A stretch of 31,473 nucleotides of DNA, from the NCBI GenBank assembly GCA_964374115.1, contig CAYJXK010000008.1, forward strand, positions 1-31,473, read 5' to 3'. This stretch comes from CAYJXK01 sp964374115 (GTDB taxonomy: Bacteria; Patescibacteriota; Patescibacteriia; Magasanikbacterales; UBA922). Numbering within the stretch: the stretch's first letter is position 1; each line of letters begins with the position of its first letter. Below the pieces are notes generated by a model. The model had not been told where the DNA came from and did no database searches. It saw only the letters and a program-made list of their open reading frames with translations. This document shows, in pieces, positions 8,106 to 17,057 of the stretch. The translations under genes and the position numbers were made by a program.

Positions 8106-9221
8106 TTATCTCCCACGGGGGTATACCTTACCCCGTAATGTAACAGATACCGGCCAGCCGGTGAGAGACCAGTCCTCAAAAGGTGACCAGCCGCATTTGG
8201 TCTCCAGGCTTTGGCCGTCTACCTTTTTTCTGAGAGTGAGATCGACCTCGATTGTATCATCATTCGGTGTGAGGCGAAAGATCTGTTCGATATTGGTGTG
8301 GGTGATGGCGATAATTTTTTCTATTGTTATTTTTCCTTGATGGTATGCCGTAAGAAGAAGAGGGAGTGTGGTTTCGATGCCGGGGACACCTGACGGGGCT
8401 TTTTCGTAGGGTTGGTTTTTTTCTTCTATCGTATGCGGCGCGTGGTCTGACCCGATTGTATCAATTGTGCCGTCGTGAATTCCTGCCCACAGCGCGGCCT
8501 GATCTGCCTTCGTGCGAAGTGGCGGATTCATTTTGGCAAAATTTCCGAGTGTTGTATCGTTTTCTTCTGTAAGAAATAAGTGGTGCGGCGTGACTTCTGC
8601 AAAGACAGGCATGCCATTCGCTTTTGCTTCTCGGATGAGCATGACTTCTTCTTTTGTGCTCACATGAAGCATATACGTCTTTGTCCTATATTCTTTGGCA
8701 AATCGAATTGCTTTTGTCACAGCAATAATCGCCGCTTCTCTCGGTCGTATTTTGGAATGAATATGTGCATCAGAAATGAGAGAGTGTTGCAGTGTTCTTT
8801 CATCTTCCGCATGCACTGCCAAGAGCACGTCAGTCTTTGCGCATATCTCAAAGATCGCTCTCTGGTTCTTTTCATCATCAATCAGGAGATCTCCAGTACT
8901 CGATCCCATGAACATCTTTACTCCCACAATATCATTGCGACATTTTTTTATTTCATCGATGTGGTCCGAAGATGCTCCAAGATAAAAAAAATGACGTAAG
9001 GGGATGCGAGCATCATTCAGTTGTTGTTCTACCAGCAACTTTTTTTGCGTTAAAAATTCTTTCGTCGTCGTTGACGGCGCTGTGTTTGGCATGTCAAACA
9101 CAGTCGTGACACCTCCCCCCAACGCTGCTCGCGCTCCAGTATGCCAATCTTCTTTGTGTTCTCCCCCGGGAGTTCGAAAATGAACATGGGGGTCGATGAG
9201 AGCAGGGAGGGTGACGCGCAT
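8106..9221 (-). CDS. pyrC: Dihydroorotase (class I)
   Basis: It cyclises carbamoyl aspartate to dihydroorotate. The amidohydrolase metal motif DPHVHFR is at residues 10-16, followed by GGVTTVFDMPNT, the Lys-bearing VGVKMFMGSSTG, AVHAEDE, LHVSTKEE and the late GSDHAPHT with the metal Asp/His. The 371-residue length is slightly short of many class I enzymes but the barrel motifs are complete. It starts 5 bp after the pyrI stop. Confidence 0.96.
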   Translation of the reverse strand: MRVTLPALIDPHVHFRTPGGEHKEDWHTGARAALGGGVTTVFDMPNTAPSTTTKEFLTQKKLLVEQQLNDARIPLRHFFYLGASSDHIDEIKKCRNDIVGVKMFMGSSTGDLLIDDEKNQRAIFEICAKTDVLLAVHAEDERTLQHSLISDAHIHSKIRPREAAIIAVTKAIRFAKEYRTKTYMLHVSTKEEVMLIREAKANGMPVFAEVTPHHLFLTEENDTTLGNFAKMNPPLRTKADQAALWAGIHDGTIDTIGSDHAPHTIEEKNQPYEKAPSGVPGIETTLPLLLTAYHQGKITIEKIIAITHTNIEQIFRLTPNDDTIEVDLTLRKKVDGQSLETKCGWSPFEDWSLTGWPVSVTLRGKVYPRGR

Positions 9222-9226
9222 AATGG

Positions 9227-9676
9227 TTAGTGAATCTCTTCTTTCGTAAACATTTTTTCACAATAAAAACATTGCAACAGGATTTCTTTCTTTTGTTTTT
9301 TGGTGCGGAAGCGTGTCTCCATCCGTTCATGATTCGTAATACACGATGGGTTGGGGCAGATGATAACGCCGACGAGCGCATCCGGAAGCGCGACAGTGAA
9401 TTTTTTTCGAACAGTGTAGTTTTGAATAATATTAATAGTAGCCTCTGGCGCCACAAGGGCGACACGATTGGCTTGTTCTTTCGTGAGTTCACGGTTTTCT
9501 ATTTTGATAATATCTTTTGCTCCCATATGTTTACTCTCGAGATTGATTCCAATGGTGATTTTTTTGTCATGATTTTTGAGATCAAGGAGTGCGATAATCG
9601 CAAGCGCATTGCCAGATCGGATATGGTCAATAACCGTGCCGTGGCGAATCGCTGATACAGAGAGCGTGGTATGCAT
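9227..9676 (-). CDS. pyrI: Aspartate carbamoyltransferase regulatory subunit
   Basis: The protein binds nucleotide effectors and links catalytic trimers into the allosteric ATCase holoenzyme. The N-terminal domain shows GTVIDHI, the conserved nucleotide-site region. The C-terminal zinc domain has CPNPSC and CFYC, the C-x4-C plus C-x2-C ligands. Start ATG 9676 (149 aa) is preferred over an upstream TTG at 9685. With pyrB 20 bp upstream, this organism should feedback-control the ATCase step. Confidence 0.95.
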   Translation of the reverse strand: MHTTLSVSAIRHGTVIDHIRSGNALAIIALLDLKNHDKKITIGINLESKHMGAKDIIKIENRELTKEQANRVALVAPEATINIIQNYTVRKKFTVALPDALVGVIICPNPSCITNHERMETRFRTKKQKKEILLQCFYCEKMFTKEEIH

Positions 9677-9696
9677 AGATGACAATTGATAGTTGA

Positions 9697-10617
9697 TTAT
9701 ATTTTTCCAAGCACCATGGCGAGAATGGTCTGACGCACATAGAGCCCATTTTTTGCTTGCTCAAAATAATACGCATAAGGAGTTTGGTCCACTTTTTGGT
9801 CGATTTCTTGGACACGGGGCAATGGGTGGAGGACCTTCAGATTTTTTTTGACACCTTCAAGGAGCGATGGAGTGAGTACGTAGAGATTTTTCACCTGTTC
9901 GTACTCAAGTTTGTCTGGAAATCTTTCTTCCTGAATACGAGTCATGTAGAGGATGTCTACTTTTTTGATCACATCTTCAATCCGCTCATGGAAAGAAAAT
10001 TTTATTCCGGCCCCTTTGAGTTCATCACAAATGAATGAGGGCATTTGCAGAGAAGAAGGGGCCACAAAATAGAGGCGCATAGAAAAGTGGACTGACGCCT
10101 GCGCGAGAGAATGAACGGTTCTTCCATATTTGAGATCACCGACCATAGCAATTGAAAGGTTCGAAAGTGTTTTCTGTGTTTCTTGAATGGTAAACAAATC
10201 AAGAAGTGTTTGCGTGGGATGCTGGTTTGCCCCGTCACCCGCATTGATGACGGGTTTTTCCGTAGCCTCAGCCGCACGCCGGGCTGCCCCTTCTAATGGA
10301 TGTCGTATGGCAATCACGTCTGCGTATTGCCCAATGATCTTTATCGTATCATAGATGGTCTCTTTCTTTTTTATTGATGTCATATTACCATCGGCAAATC
10401 CCATGACGCTGCCGCCGAGTCGTTGCATCGCGGTTTCAAATGAGAGCCGGGTACGTGTTGATGGCTCAAAAAAACAACTCGCCATCACGTGGCCATTGAG
10501 AAGAGAAGGGAGCGGGCTTTTTTTGAGTAATGCAGTCTTCTTCAAAATGATAAGGATTTCTTCTTTGGAAAAGTCACCGATCGAAAGAATGTCCCGATTT
10601 TTGAATGCTTGTTTCAT
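9697..10617 (-). CDS. pyrB: Aspartate carbamoyltransferase catalytic subunit
   Basis: It makes carbamoyl aspartate from carbamoyl phosphate and aspartate. FFEPSTRTRLSFE (residues 49-61) binds carbamoyl phosphate. HPTQTLLDLFT, MTRIQEERF and the HPLPRV loop identify ATCase rather than OTC. It has 306 residues, the standard catalytic chain length. It is 99 bp from carB, in a gap with overlapping inverted repeats, and is followed closely by pyrI. Confidence 0.97.
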   Translation of the reverse strand: MKQAFKNRDILSIGDFSKEEILIILKKTALLKKSPLPSLLNGHVMASCFFEPSTRTRLSFETAMQRLGGSVMGFADGNMTSIKKKETIYDTIKIIGQYADVIAIRHPLEGAARRAAEATEKPVINAGDGANQHPTQTLLDLFTIQETQKTLSNLSIAMVGDLKYGRTVHSLAQASVHFSMRLYFVAPSSLQMPSFICDELKGAGIKFSFHERIEDVIKKVDILYMTRIQEERFPDKLEYEQVKNLYVLTPSLLEGVKKNLKVLHPLPRVQEIDQKVDQTPYAYYFEQAKNGLYVRQTILAMVLGKI

Positions 10618-10716
10618 ACATACTGACTCTTAACACTTATCTTAACGAATACACGGTATGATTTTGAGTCAGATTCGAAGCCCTGGAGCCGTAAAAAACC
10701 GCAGGTGTATCCTAGG
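10618..10716 (-). other. carB-pyrB gap with overlapping inverted repeats
   Basis: Two inverted repeats interlock: CTGACTC (10623-10629) with GAGTCAG (10666-10672), and ATACAC (10649-10654) with GTGTAT (10705-10710). Only one can form at a time as a simple hairpin. A TTCGAATC string resembles a tRNA T-loop, but no flanking T-stem or cloverleaf exists. No promoter is convincing. Confidence 0.35.
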
Positions 10717-13700
10717 TTAGCCCATCCATTCAACATACTCGTTCCATGATAAAATAGGAAGTGATGCAGGATCAATGGTCGTGATCGCGCGCAGGAGCAC
10801 ACGCGCCATTTCGAGATTGGTGATAAGCGGGATGTGATGATCAATTGCGAGGCGACGAATCATGTATCCGTCGCTTTTTTCTTTGGGTTCTTGATGCGTG
10901 GGGATATTGACAATGAGGTCTACTTTTTTGTTTGTGATGAGGGTACGAACGTCGGGGTCTGACTCATCACTCATTTTGTACACAAATCTACTCCCAATTC
11001 CGTGTGTCGCGAGGTATGCGTGCGTATGTTCTGTGGCAGAGATATCCCAGTCGTGCATCTCAAGCTCTTGTATCACAGAGAGGAGTTTTTCTTTTTGGTC
11101 TCTCCCGCCGATACTGATCAAGATGCGTTTCCCCCCTATTCGTTGATCTGTCGCAAGCCAGGAAAGGAGTAGCGCTTCCTCATACGTGCGGCCTATGCAG
11201 GCCACTTCTCCGGTGGATGCCATCTCGACTCGTGCGACCGGATTCGCGCCTTTCATTCTCTGAAATGAGAATTGTGGCGATTTTACTCCTACATATGGGA
11301 TATCCATGGTCGAATCATGACGAGGTTGCAGAAGACCAAGGAATACCTCCCCGGCTATCTGAATCAAATTTTTTCCTATCACTTTTGAAATAAACGGGAA
11401 TGATCGAGATGCGCGCACATTGCATTCAATCACACGGATTTTTTCATTTTTGGCAAGAAATTGAATATTGAATGGCCCGGAAATGTTGAGCGCCTTCACA
11501 ATGCGACGGGCCATTACGTTTGCAACACGAACCGTCTCGACGTAGAGGCGCTGTGGTGGAACAACCACGGTGGCATCCCCTGAATGCACACCTCCTGGCT
11601 CAATGTGTTCGCTCACCACTTCAATCACTATTTGACCATGATTGGCGACACCATCAATTTCCAATTCTTTCGCATGCGGAATAAATTCCGTGACAATCAC
11701 GGGATGACTCCCTGACACGTGTATGGCCGCTGTGATGTATGTTTCCAATTCTTCTTCGCCGTGGATTACTTTCATGGCAGACCCAGAGAGTACATAGGAA
11801 GGACGAACCAGAATGGGGTATCCTACACGATGCGCGAATGCTTTGGCGTCTGCCGTGGATGATACCGATGTCCATGCGGGCTGATCGATACCAAGTGTGC
11901 TGAGCAGATGAGAAAATCGTGTTCTATTTTCTGCCATATCAATACTCTGTGCCGATGTGCCGAGCAGTGCGCGTCTTTTTGATAATGAGAGCGCGAGTGA
12001 GTTCGCAATCTGCCCGCCGACCGAGACTACGATTCCTTTTGGATTTTCAAAATCAATGATATCCCGAATGCGTTCCTCGGTTAGTTCTTCAAAATAGAGA
12101 CGATCTGATTCATCATAATCAGTGGATACCGTTTCTGGATTTGAATTAATCATGATTGTTTGTTCATCGTGGCCGCGAAGGACACGCGCCATATTCACCG
12201 CGCACCAATCAAATTCCACAGAAGAACCAATAGCGTATGGTCCGGAGCCAATGATGATGATTGGTTGTTTTTTTGTCGGTTGGATATCATCCTCGTCTCC
12301 ATGATAGGTGACATATAGATAGTTCGTCGTGGCAGGAAATTCTCCTCCCAGCGTATCAATTTGTTTGACACAAGGAGTAATGCGCGCGCGTTTTCTTTTT
12401 TTTCGGATTGCTTCTTCTGTTGTTTGTTGACGGACACTAATCGTGCGATCAGAGAATCCAGCTTGTTTTGCGTGTCGAAGGAGCGAGTTGCTCATTGGTT
12501 TTTCTTTTAGTTTTTTGTCCATCTGCACGATGGTCTTGATGTGTTCGAGAAACCAGGGATCAATCTGAGAACGCTGGTGAATTTCTTCAGTCGGCACACC
12601 GCGGCGGTAGGCATCTGCCAGAGCAAAGAGTCGGCGATCTGTGGGAGAGGCTATCTCTTCGAGCGGATCTTCGAAATGATGGGGATGATCTGTGAGTCCA
12701 TGAATCCCGTGTCCAAGCATTCGGATTGCTTTTTGCAAGCCTTCAGGAAATGATCGCCCAATTGCCATCACTTCACCCACACTTTTCATTTCAGATCCAA
12801 TATGAGGGTCGGCAAATTCCATTTTATGCATGTCCCATCGTGGAATTTTCACGACAAGATAATCAAGCGCTGGCTCAAAAAATGCGCTGGTGGATTTTGT
12901 AACAGTATTTTTGAGATCGAAGAGTTGTTTCCCAATTGCGAGTTTTGCGGCAACAAATGCGAGAGGATATCCTGTCGCTTTGGATGCGAGCGCGCTCGAG
13001 CGAGAAAGCCGTGCGTTCATTTCAATGACACGGTATGTTCCATTGTTGGGATGCAAGGCAAATTGGATATTGCATTCCCCAACAATACCGAGATGTCGCG
13101 CAATCCGTAGGGAAAGAGAGCGAAGGAAATGGTATTCTTCATTATTCAATGTTTGGGATGGCGCGACCACAATACTTTCTCCGGTATGGATACCCACTGG
13201 ATCCATATTTTCCATGTTGCACACCGCGATCGTATTGTCTCTCGCATCTCGAACAATTTCATATTCGATTTCTTTCCATCCACGCAGGTCTTCCTCGACA
13301 AGAATCTGTGGCGCGGCATAGAGCGCTTTGCTTACTTTTTCTCGGAGTTCTTGTTGATTTTTTACAATACCGGATCCGAGTCCTCCGAGTGAAAAACCAG
13401 ATCGGATCATCACAGGGTAGCCGATTATTTTTGCAGCTTTCAGCGCTTCGGCAACAGTTGTCACTGCTCTGCTTTTTGGGGTAGAGATATGGAGATGCTG
13501 TAACATCTTACAAAATTCCGCTCGATCTTCCGTTTTTCGTATAGCCTCAACCGGAGTACCAAGCACGCGCACACCTGCCTTTTTCAATATACTTGCTCCT
13601 TCAAGCTCAAGGCCGAGATTCAATCCCGTTTGGCCACCAAATCCCAGAAGAATTCCATCTGGCTTTTCTTTTTCAATCACTCGTGTGACCATCTCAAGAG

Positions 13701-13905
13701 TGAGAGGCAAAAGATAGAGTGTGTCTGCCATGCCCGGGTCGGTTTGGACTGTCGCGATGTTTGGGTTCACGAGGATCGTATGGATGTTTTCTTCTTTGAG
13801 CGCCTTAATTGCCTGAGAACCAGAATAATCAAATTCCCCAGCCTGACCGATGCGGAGTCCGCCGGAGCCTAAGATCAGGATTTTTTTTGGGAATCTCGTG
13901 GTCAT
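10717..13905 (-). CDS. carB: Carbamoyl-phosphate synthase large subunit
   Basis: It makes carbamoyl phosphate from bicarbonate, ATP and the ammonia delivered by CarA. The two homologous halves are clear. GSGGLRIGQAGEFDYSGSQ and NPNIATVQTDPG open the first; GSGPYAIGSSVEFDW and NSNPETVSTDYDESDRLYFE open the second. Each is followed by an ATP-grasp domain (EIEYEIVRD, then EFIPHAKELEIDG). A short MGS-like allosteric domain ends the protein. At about 1062 residues it is full length. The reading frame continues upstream to 14052, but that extension runs through the nested repeat element and lacks homologous sequence, so ATG 13905 is used. Confidence 0.97.
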   Translation of the reverse strand: MTTRFPKKILILGSGGLRIGQAGEFDYSGSQAIKALKEENIHTILVNPNIATVQTDPGMADTLYLLPLTLEMVTRVIEKEKPDGILLGFGGQTGLNLGLELEGASILKKAGVRVLGTPVEAIRKTEDRAEFCKMLQHLHISTPKSRAVTTVAEALKAAKIIGYPVMIRSGFSLGGLGSGIVKNQQELREKVSKALYAAPQILVEEDLRGWKEIEYEIVRDARDNTIAVCNMENMDPVGIHTGESIVVAPSQTLNNEEYHFLRSLSLRIARHLGIVGECNIQFALHPNNGTYRVIEMNARLSRSSALASKATGYPLAFVAAKLAIGKQLFDLKNTVTKSTSAFFEPALDYLVVKIPRWDMHKMEFADPHIGSEMKSVGEVMAIGRSFPEGLQKAIRMLGHGIHGLTDHPHHFEDPLEEIASPTDRRLFALADAYRRGVPTEEIHQRSQIDPWFLEHIKTIVQMDKKLKEKPMSNSLLRHAKQAGFSDRTISVRQQTTEEAIRKKRKRARITPCVKQIDTLGGEFPATTNYLYVTYHGDEDDIQPTKKQPIIIIGSGPYAIGSSVEFDWCAVNMARVLRGHDEQTIMINSNPETVSTDYDESDRLYFEELTEERIRDIIDFENPKGIVVSVGGQIANSLALSLSKRRALLGTSAQSIDMAENRTRFSHLLSTLGIDQPAWTSVSSTADAKAFAHRVGYPILVRPSYVLSGSAMKVIHGEEELETYITAAIHVSGSHPVIVTEFIPHAKELEIDGVANHGQIVIEVVSEHIEPGGVHSGDATVVVPPQRLYVETVRVANVMARRIVKALNISGPFNIQFLAKNEKIRVIECNVRASRSFPFISKVIGKNLIQIAGEVFLGLLQPRHDSTMDIPYVGVKSPQFSFQRMKGANPVARVEMASTGEVACIGRTYEEALLLSWLATDQRIGGKRILISIGGRDQKEKLLSVIQELEMHDWDISATEHTHAYLATHGIGSRFVYKMSDESDPDVRTLITNKKVDLIVNIPTHQEPKEKSDGYMIRRLAIDHHIPLITNLEMARVLLRAITTIDPASLPILSWNEYVEWMG

Positions 13906-13915
13906 ATATGATCGC

Positions 13916-14058
13916 ACTCGATTGTATTTATTTTTTGTTTCGGAAACTTGTCTCCATGTGTCCATCGGGACCGGGCGCGGGACTGCAGACCGTACACATC
14001 CGCAACGTCCCGCGCCCTGGCTCAAACAGTCCTTCGCAAAAAATAAATACAATCGAGT
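13916..14058. repeat. Nested inverted-repeat element, copy 1 (carA-carB gap)
   Basis: Outer arms 13916-13937 and 14037-14058 are a perfect 22-bp inverted repeat. Inside, GGGCGCGGGAC (13973-13983) pairs perfectly with 14007-14017 around a 23-nt loop that starts TGCAG and ends CGCAAC. Conserved blocks shared with the element at 15158 are GGAAACT (13942-13948), GTCC-ATC-GGGA (13960-13970) and CTCAAACAGTCCT (14021-14033). It fills nearly the whole gap between carA and carB and would be transcribed in the operon mRNA. It contains no plausible gene. Confidence 0.85.
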
Positions 14059-14064
14059 ACTCAG

Positions 14065-15129
14065 TTACAGCAATTTGTAAAATGTTTCAAACATCCAAGC
14101 CGTATCCATGGGTCCAGGATTTGCTTCTGGATGAAACTGCACGGCAAAGTAGGGAAGTTTCTCGTGTACAATGCCTTCGACTGACCCATCATTCATATTG
14201 CGAAAGCTTACACGCCAGTCTTTTTTCAGTGATTTTTCGAGAATCGCGTAGCCATGGTTTTGGCTCGTAATAAAACAACGACGCGTTTTTTCTTCCTGGC
14301 AAGGCTGGTTCTGTCCGCGGTGGCCATAGGGGAGTTTGTATGTTTTTGCTCCAGAGGCAAGAGCAAGAAGTTGCGTGCCGAGGCAGATGCCAAAAATAGG
14401 TTTTTTCATTTCAAGAACTTTTGCAAGTATTGCAATGGTGTCTCGGCATCGTGTCGGGTCTCCCGGACCATTTGAGATCACGACTCCGTCAAATAGTTCA
14501 TCCGTATAATCATAATCATATGGCACGCGACGAATGCGAAGCGGGAATGTGCGAAGCGCTCGAAGGATCCCTTCTTTCGTCCCGCAATCAACCACGATCA
14601 CGGTTTTTTTTCCTTTCCCCATAGACACTGGTTTTTTTATTGATACCGTCCCGACGAGATCAAGCGTATTCGGGTCATCGAATGCGTATCTTTGTCGAAG
14701 GGATTTTTGTTGTTCGCCCATGATCATCGTCCCAAGCATGACCCCTGTTTTTCTCAGTTTTTTTGTGAGCGCTCTGGTATCAATCCCAATGATGACGGGG
14801 ACATCTTCAGATTTGAGCCACTCGAGAAGCGTGCCGACACTTTGTGCGTGCGAAGGAGCAAGACAGATATCAGAAATGACAACTCCTCGCGCTCGAATGC
14901 CAGGCGATTCCCATGTTCGTCTTTTCGCCACCCCATAATTTCCAATGAGCGGATAGGTAAATGTGATGATTTGTCCAGCGTATGACGAATCGGTAAGCGT
15001 CTGTGTATATCCGGTCATGCCAGTAAGAAATACGACTTCGCCTGAAGCGTTCTTTTTTTGCCAAGATGGGGCAAAGCCATGAAATACTCGTGTGTCTTTC
15101 AGGACGAGAGAGGCAGGAATGAATTTCAT
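14065..15129 (-). CDS. carA: Carbamoyl-phosphate synthase small (glutaminase) subunit
   Basis: It hydrolyses glutamine and channels ammonia to CarB. The N-terminal CPSase domain includes GEVVFLTGMTGYTQTLTDSSYAGQI. The C-terminal class I glutamine amidotransferase has VVISNGPGDP, the nucleophile Cys in FGICLGTQLLALA, and the His/Glu pair in VQFHPEANPGP. ATG 15129 (about 354 aa) starts the homologous MKFIPASLVLKD segment. It is the first gene of the pyr operon, separated from gatB by a terminator and a second nested repeat element. No clear sigma-70 promoter was found in that leader. Confidence 0.96.
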   Translation of the reverse strand: MKFIPASLVLKDTRVFHGFAPSWQKKNASGEVVFLTGMTGYTQTLTDSSYAGQIITFTYPLIGNYGVAKRRTWESPGIRARGVVISDICLAPSHAQSVGTLLEWLKSEDVPVIIGIDTRALTKKLRKTGVMLGTMIMGEQQKSLRQRYAFDDPNTLDLVGTVSIKKPVSMGKGKKTVIVVDCGTKEGILRALRTFPLRIRRVPYDYDYTDELFDGVVISNGPGDPTRCRDTIAILAKVLEMKKPIFGICLGTQLLALASGAKTYKLPYGHRGQNQPCQEEKTRRCFITSQNHGYAILEKSLKKDWRVSFRNMNDGSVEGIVHEKLPYFAVQFHPEANPGPMDTAWMFETFYKLL

Positions 15130-15157
15130 ATGAAATAGGACACACGCGTTTGCCATC

Positions 15158-15345
15158 GGCATTCACCTTTCTTTTTTCTCGCTGAGGAAACTCGCGTCCT
15201 TCTGAGGCGTTCCTTGTATCTTTTTTCTGTCTTCAAAAACTCGCGTCCTTTGGGATCAGTGTCAAACCCTGCAGCCGCAAACTGACGCAACGGGTTTGAC
15301 ACCTCGCTCACACAGTCATCACGAGAAAAAAGAGAGGTGAATGCC
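15158..15345. repeat. Nested inverted-repeat element, copy 2 (carA leader)
   Basis: Outer arms 15158-15181 and 15322-15345 pair over 24 bp with a single G-T wobble. The inner stem GTGTCAAACCC (15259-15269) pairs perfectly with 15292-15302 around a 22-nt loop that starts TGCAG and ends CGCAAC. Shared blocks with copy 1: GGAAACT (15186-15192), GTCC-TTT-GGGA (15245-15255), CTCACACAGTCAT (15307-15319). The left part carries an imperfect 49-bp tandem duplication (15171-15201 and 15220-15250, sharing CTTTTTTCT and AACTCGCGTCCTT). It occupies most of the 359-bp gatB-carA gap, so it lies in the 5' leader of the pyr operon or between transcripts. Confidence 0.85.
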
Positions 15346-15374
15346 TCTTGAGAGAGGCAAACACGTATGTTCTT

Positions 15375-15403
15375 TAAAAACACCACTCCTATCGGAGTGG
15401 TGT
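15375..15403 (-). terminator. Intrinsic terminator after gatB
   Basis: On the minus strand a perfect 10-bp stem (15394-15403 with 15380-15389) and a GATA tetraloop are followed by five T (15380-15376). It is 85 bp beyond the gatB stop and separates the thymidylate/gatB transcript from the pyr operon. A second small hairpin (15342-15348 with 15353-15359) follows without a T-run and overlaps the edge of the nested element. Confidence 0.9.
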
Positions 15404-15488
15404 CGATTGCGTGCAAAGAGGGATGTCCGGTGCGTAGTGCATATTCTGGGGAAGTGTATCAGAAGGATTTTGATGAGGCAAGGAGGAG

Positions 15489-17042
15489 TTATGTGGATAA
15501 CCGGTCGCGTAGGATTTTTTCTGCCACCTTTGGATCCGCGCTGCCTTCACTTGCCTTCATCACCATGCCGATCAAAAATTTCAAGATAGGCTCTTTGCCA
15601 CTCTGAAATTGCTTTGATTGCTCAGGGAAATCCAAAATAATCCGATCGACGAATTGTTGAATCGTCTGTTCATCCGCTACTTGCCCCCATCCTTTTTCTT
15701 CCATAATATGTGTGGGATCATTGTCCGTATCCGATGCCACCATACTAATGAGGATTTTATACGCATTCGTCGCGTTGATCCTTTCCACGTAGAGAAGCGC
15801 GATGAGCTCGGCAAAATTTTCTGGAGTGAATGGGACGTCACGAATCGTTTTTTTTTGTTCGTTCAAAAGCCCCATGAGTTTACTCGTCATCCAACCGCCC
15901 ACCAGTTGGGCTAATCGTGTTCGTTTCTCAACAAGAATATCATCGGAATTTTGCGTGGACTCAGGAAGTGAATGGAGCCATTCAATCATTTCAGACATGA
16001 CTGATTCTGCGAATGTCCCCCATGGAGCATCGCTCGACAAAAGATACGCATCCGCATACGAGAATCCATATTCTTCATGAAAGCGTCTGCGTTTCGCTTG
16101 TGGCAACTCAGGAAGTGACAGATCACCCGCGATTTTTTCAGGGTGAAAAGGCGGAATATCTGGCTCTGGGAAATAACGATAATCTTCCGCGTTTTCTTTG
16201 GTTCTCTGATACATTGTCTCACCCTTTTTTTCATCCCATCCCCGTGTTTCCTGTTTCCATGCCTCACCGTTCTCAAGAAGAGCGTGTTGTCGTTCAATCT
16301 CAAACAAAAGCGCTTTTTCAATAGCGCGAAAAGAATTCAGATTTTTCAGTTCCACCTTGGGATTCAGCATATATCCCCCAAGTGGTTTCACCACGCCATC
16401 AACAATTTCAAATTTTCCTGCTTCCTGGAGAGAAATGTTTGCCTCGCAACGCATGTGCCCTTTTTCCATGTCCGCGTCCGAAATATCAAGTGCGCGAAAG
16501 ATGAGCTGTAGCTCCTGGCAATATTTTTTTGCCTCTACAGGAGTTTTGAAATCCGGATCAGTGACAATTTCGACAAGCGGGATACCAGCACGATTAAAAT
16601 CAACAAGCGTGTTTCCTTTTTTGTCATGGAGGAGTTTTGCCGTATCCTCTTCGAGATGAACGCGACGGATGCCAATGGACGCGGTCTCTCGGATAGTATC
16701 TTCAAGTAAAAATTCAAGATCGATACGCCCGTGTTCGGCAATCGGCTCATCGTATTGGGAAATCTGGTACCCCTTCGGAAGGTCTGGATAGAAATAATGC
16801 TTGCGATCAAACTTGGAAATGGGTGAAATCGTACAGGCAAGTGTGCGACCAAGAAGCACAGTCCACTGAATCGCTTTTTTGTTTGGTGTTGGAAGCGTCC
16901 CAGGATGCGCAAGGCAAATCGGGCAGATGTGTTTGTTTGGCTCTTTTTCATCCGGATCATTCGGACACGCGCAAAACATCTTACTGTTTGTTTTCAGCTC
17001 TCCATGCACTTCCATGCCGATCACTGGGATATATTCGGACAT
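15489..17042 (-). CDS. gatB: Aspartyl/glutamyl-tRNA amidotransferase subunit B
   Basis: GatB activates mischarged Glu-tRNA(Gln) or Asp-tRNA(Asn) for transamidation by the GatCAB complex. The N-terminal GMEVHGELKTNSKMFCAC, CPICLAHPGTLP and FDRKHYFYPDLPKGYQISQYD segments are diagnostic. The end (AEKILRDRLST) belongs to the GatB/YqeY helical tail. At 517 residues it is a little longer than typical, but all segments align. No gatA or gatC is in the window. It starts 15 bp after the membrane-protein gene and is the last gene before the terminator. Confidence 0.97.
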   Translation of the reverse strand: MSEYIPVIGMEVHGELKTNSKMFCACPNDPDEKEPNKHICPICLAHPGTLPTPNKKAIQWTVLLGRTLACTISPISKFDRKHYFYPDLPKGYQISQYDEPIAEHGRIDLEFLLEDTIRETASIGIRRVHLEEDTAKLLHDKKGNTLVDFNRAGIPLVEIVTDPDFKTPVEAKKYCQELQLIFRALDISDADMEKGHMRCEANISLQEAGKFEIVDGVVKPLGGYMLNPKVELKNLNSFRAIEKALLFEIERQHALLENGEAWKQETRGWDEKKGETMYQRTKENAEDYRYFPEPDIPPFHPEKIAGDLSLPELPQAKRRRFHEEYGFSYADAYLLSSDAPWGTFAESVMSEMIEWLHSLPESTQNSDDILVEKRTRLAQLVGGWMTSKLMGLLNEQKKTIRDVPFTPENFAELIALLYVERINATNAYKILISMVASDTDNDPTHIMEEKGWGQVADEQTIQQFVDRIILDFPEQSKQFQSGKEPILKFLIGMVMKASEGSADPKVAEKILRDRLST

Positions 17043-17057
17043 ACGGGAGGATCGCAG

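Noticed and set aside
10671..10700. tRNA T-loop-like TTCGAATC string (minus strand)
   Set aside because: No T-stem, anticodon arm or acceptor stem can be drawn around it.
13906..14052. N-terminal extension of carB
   Set aside because: The extension lies wholly in the nested repeat element and has no counterpart in carB proteins.
13916..15345. Integron attC sites as the explanation of the nested elements
   Set aside because: Structure conserved over sequence is similar, but the RYYYAAC/GTTRRRY core sites were not found and no integrase gene is in the window.
15126..15416. 96-codon minus-strand frame through the carA-leader element
   Set aside because: It spans the nested inverted repeats and the gatB terminator hairpin and overlaps the carA start; structure explains the sequence better than coding.
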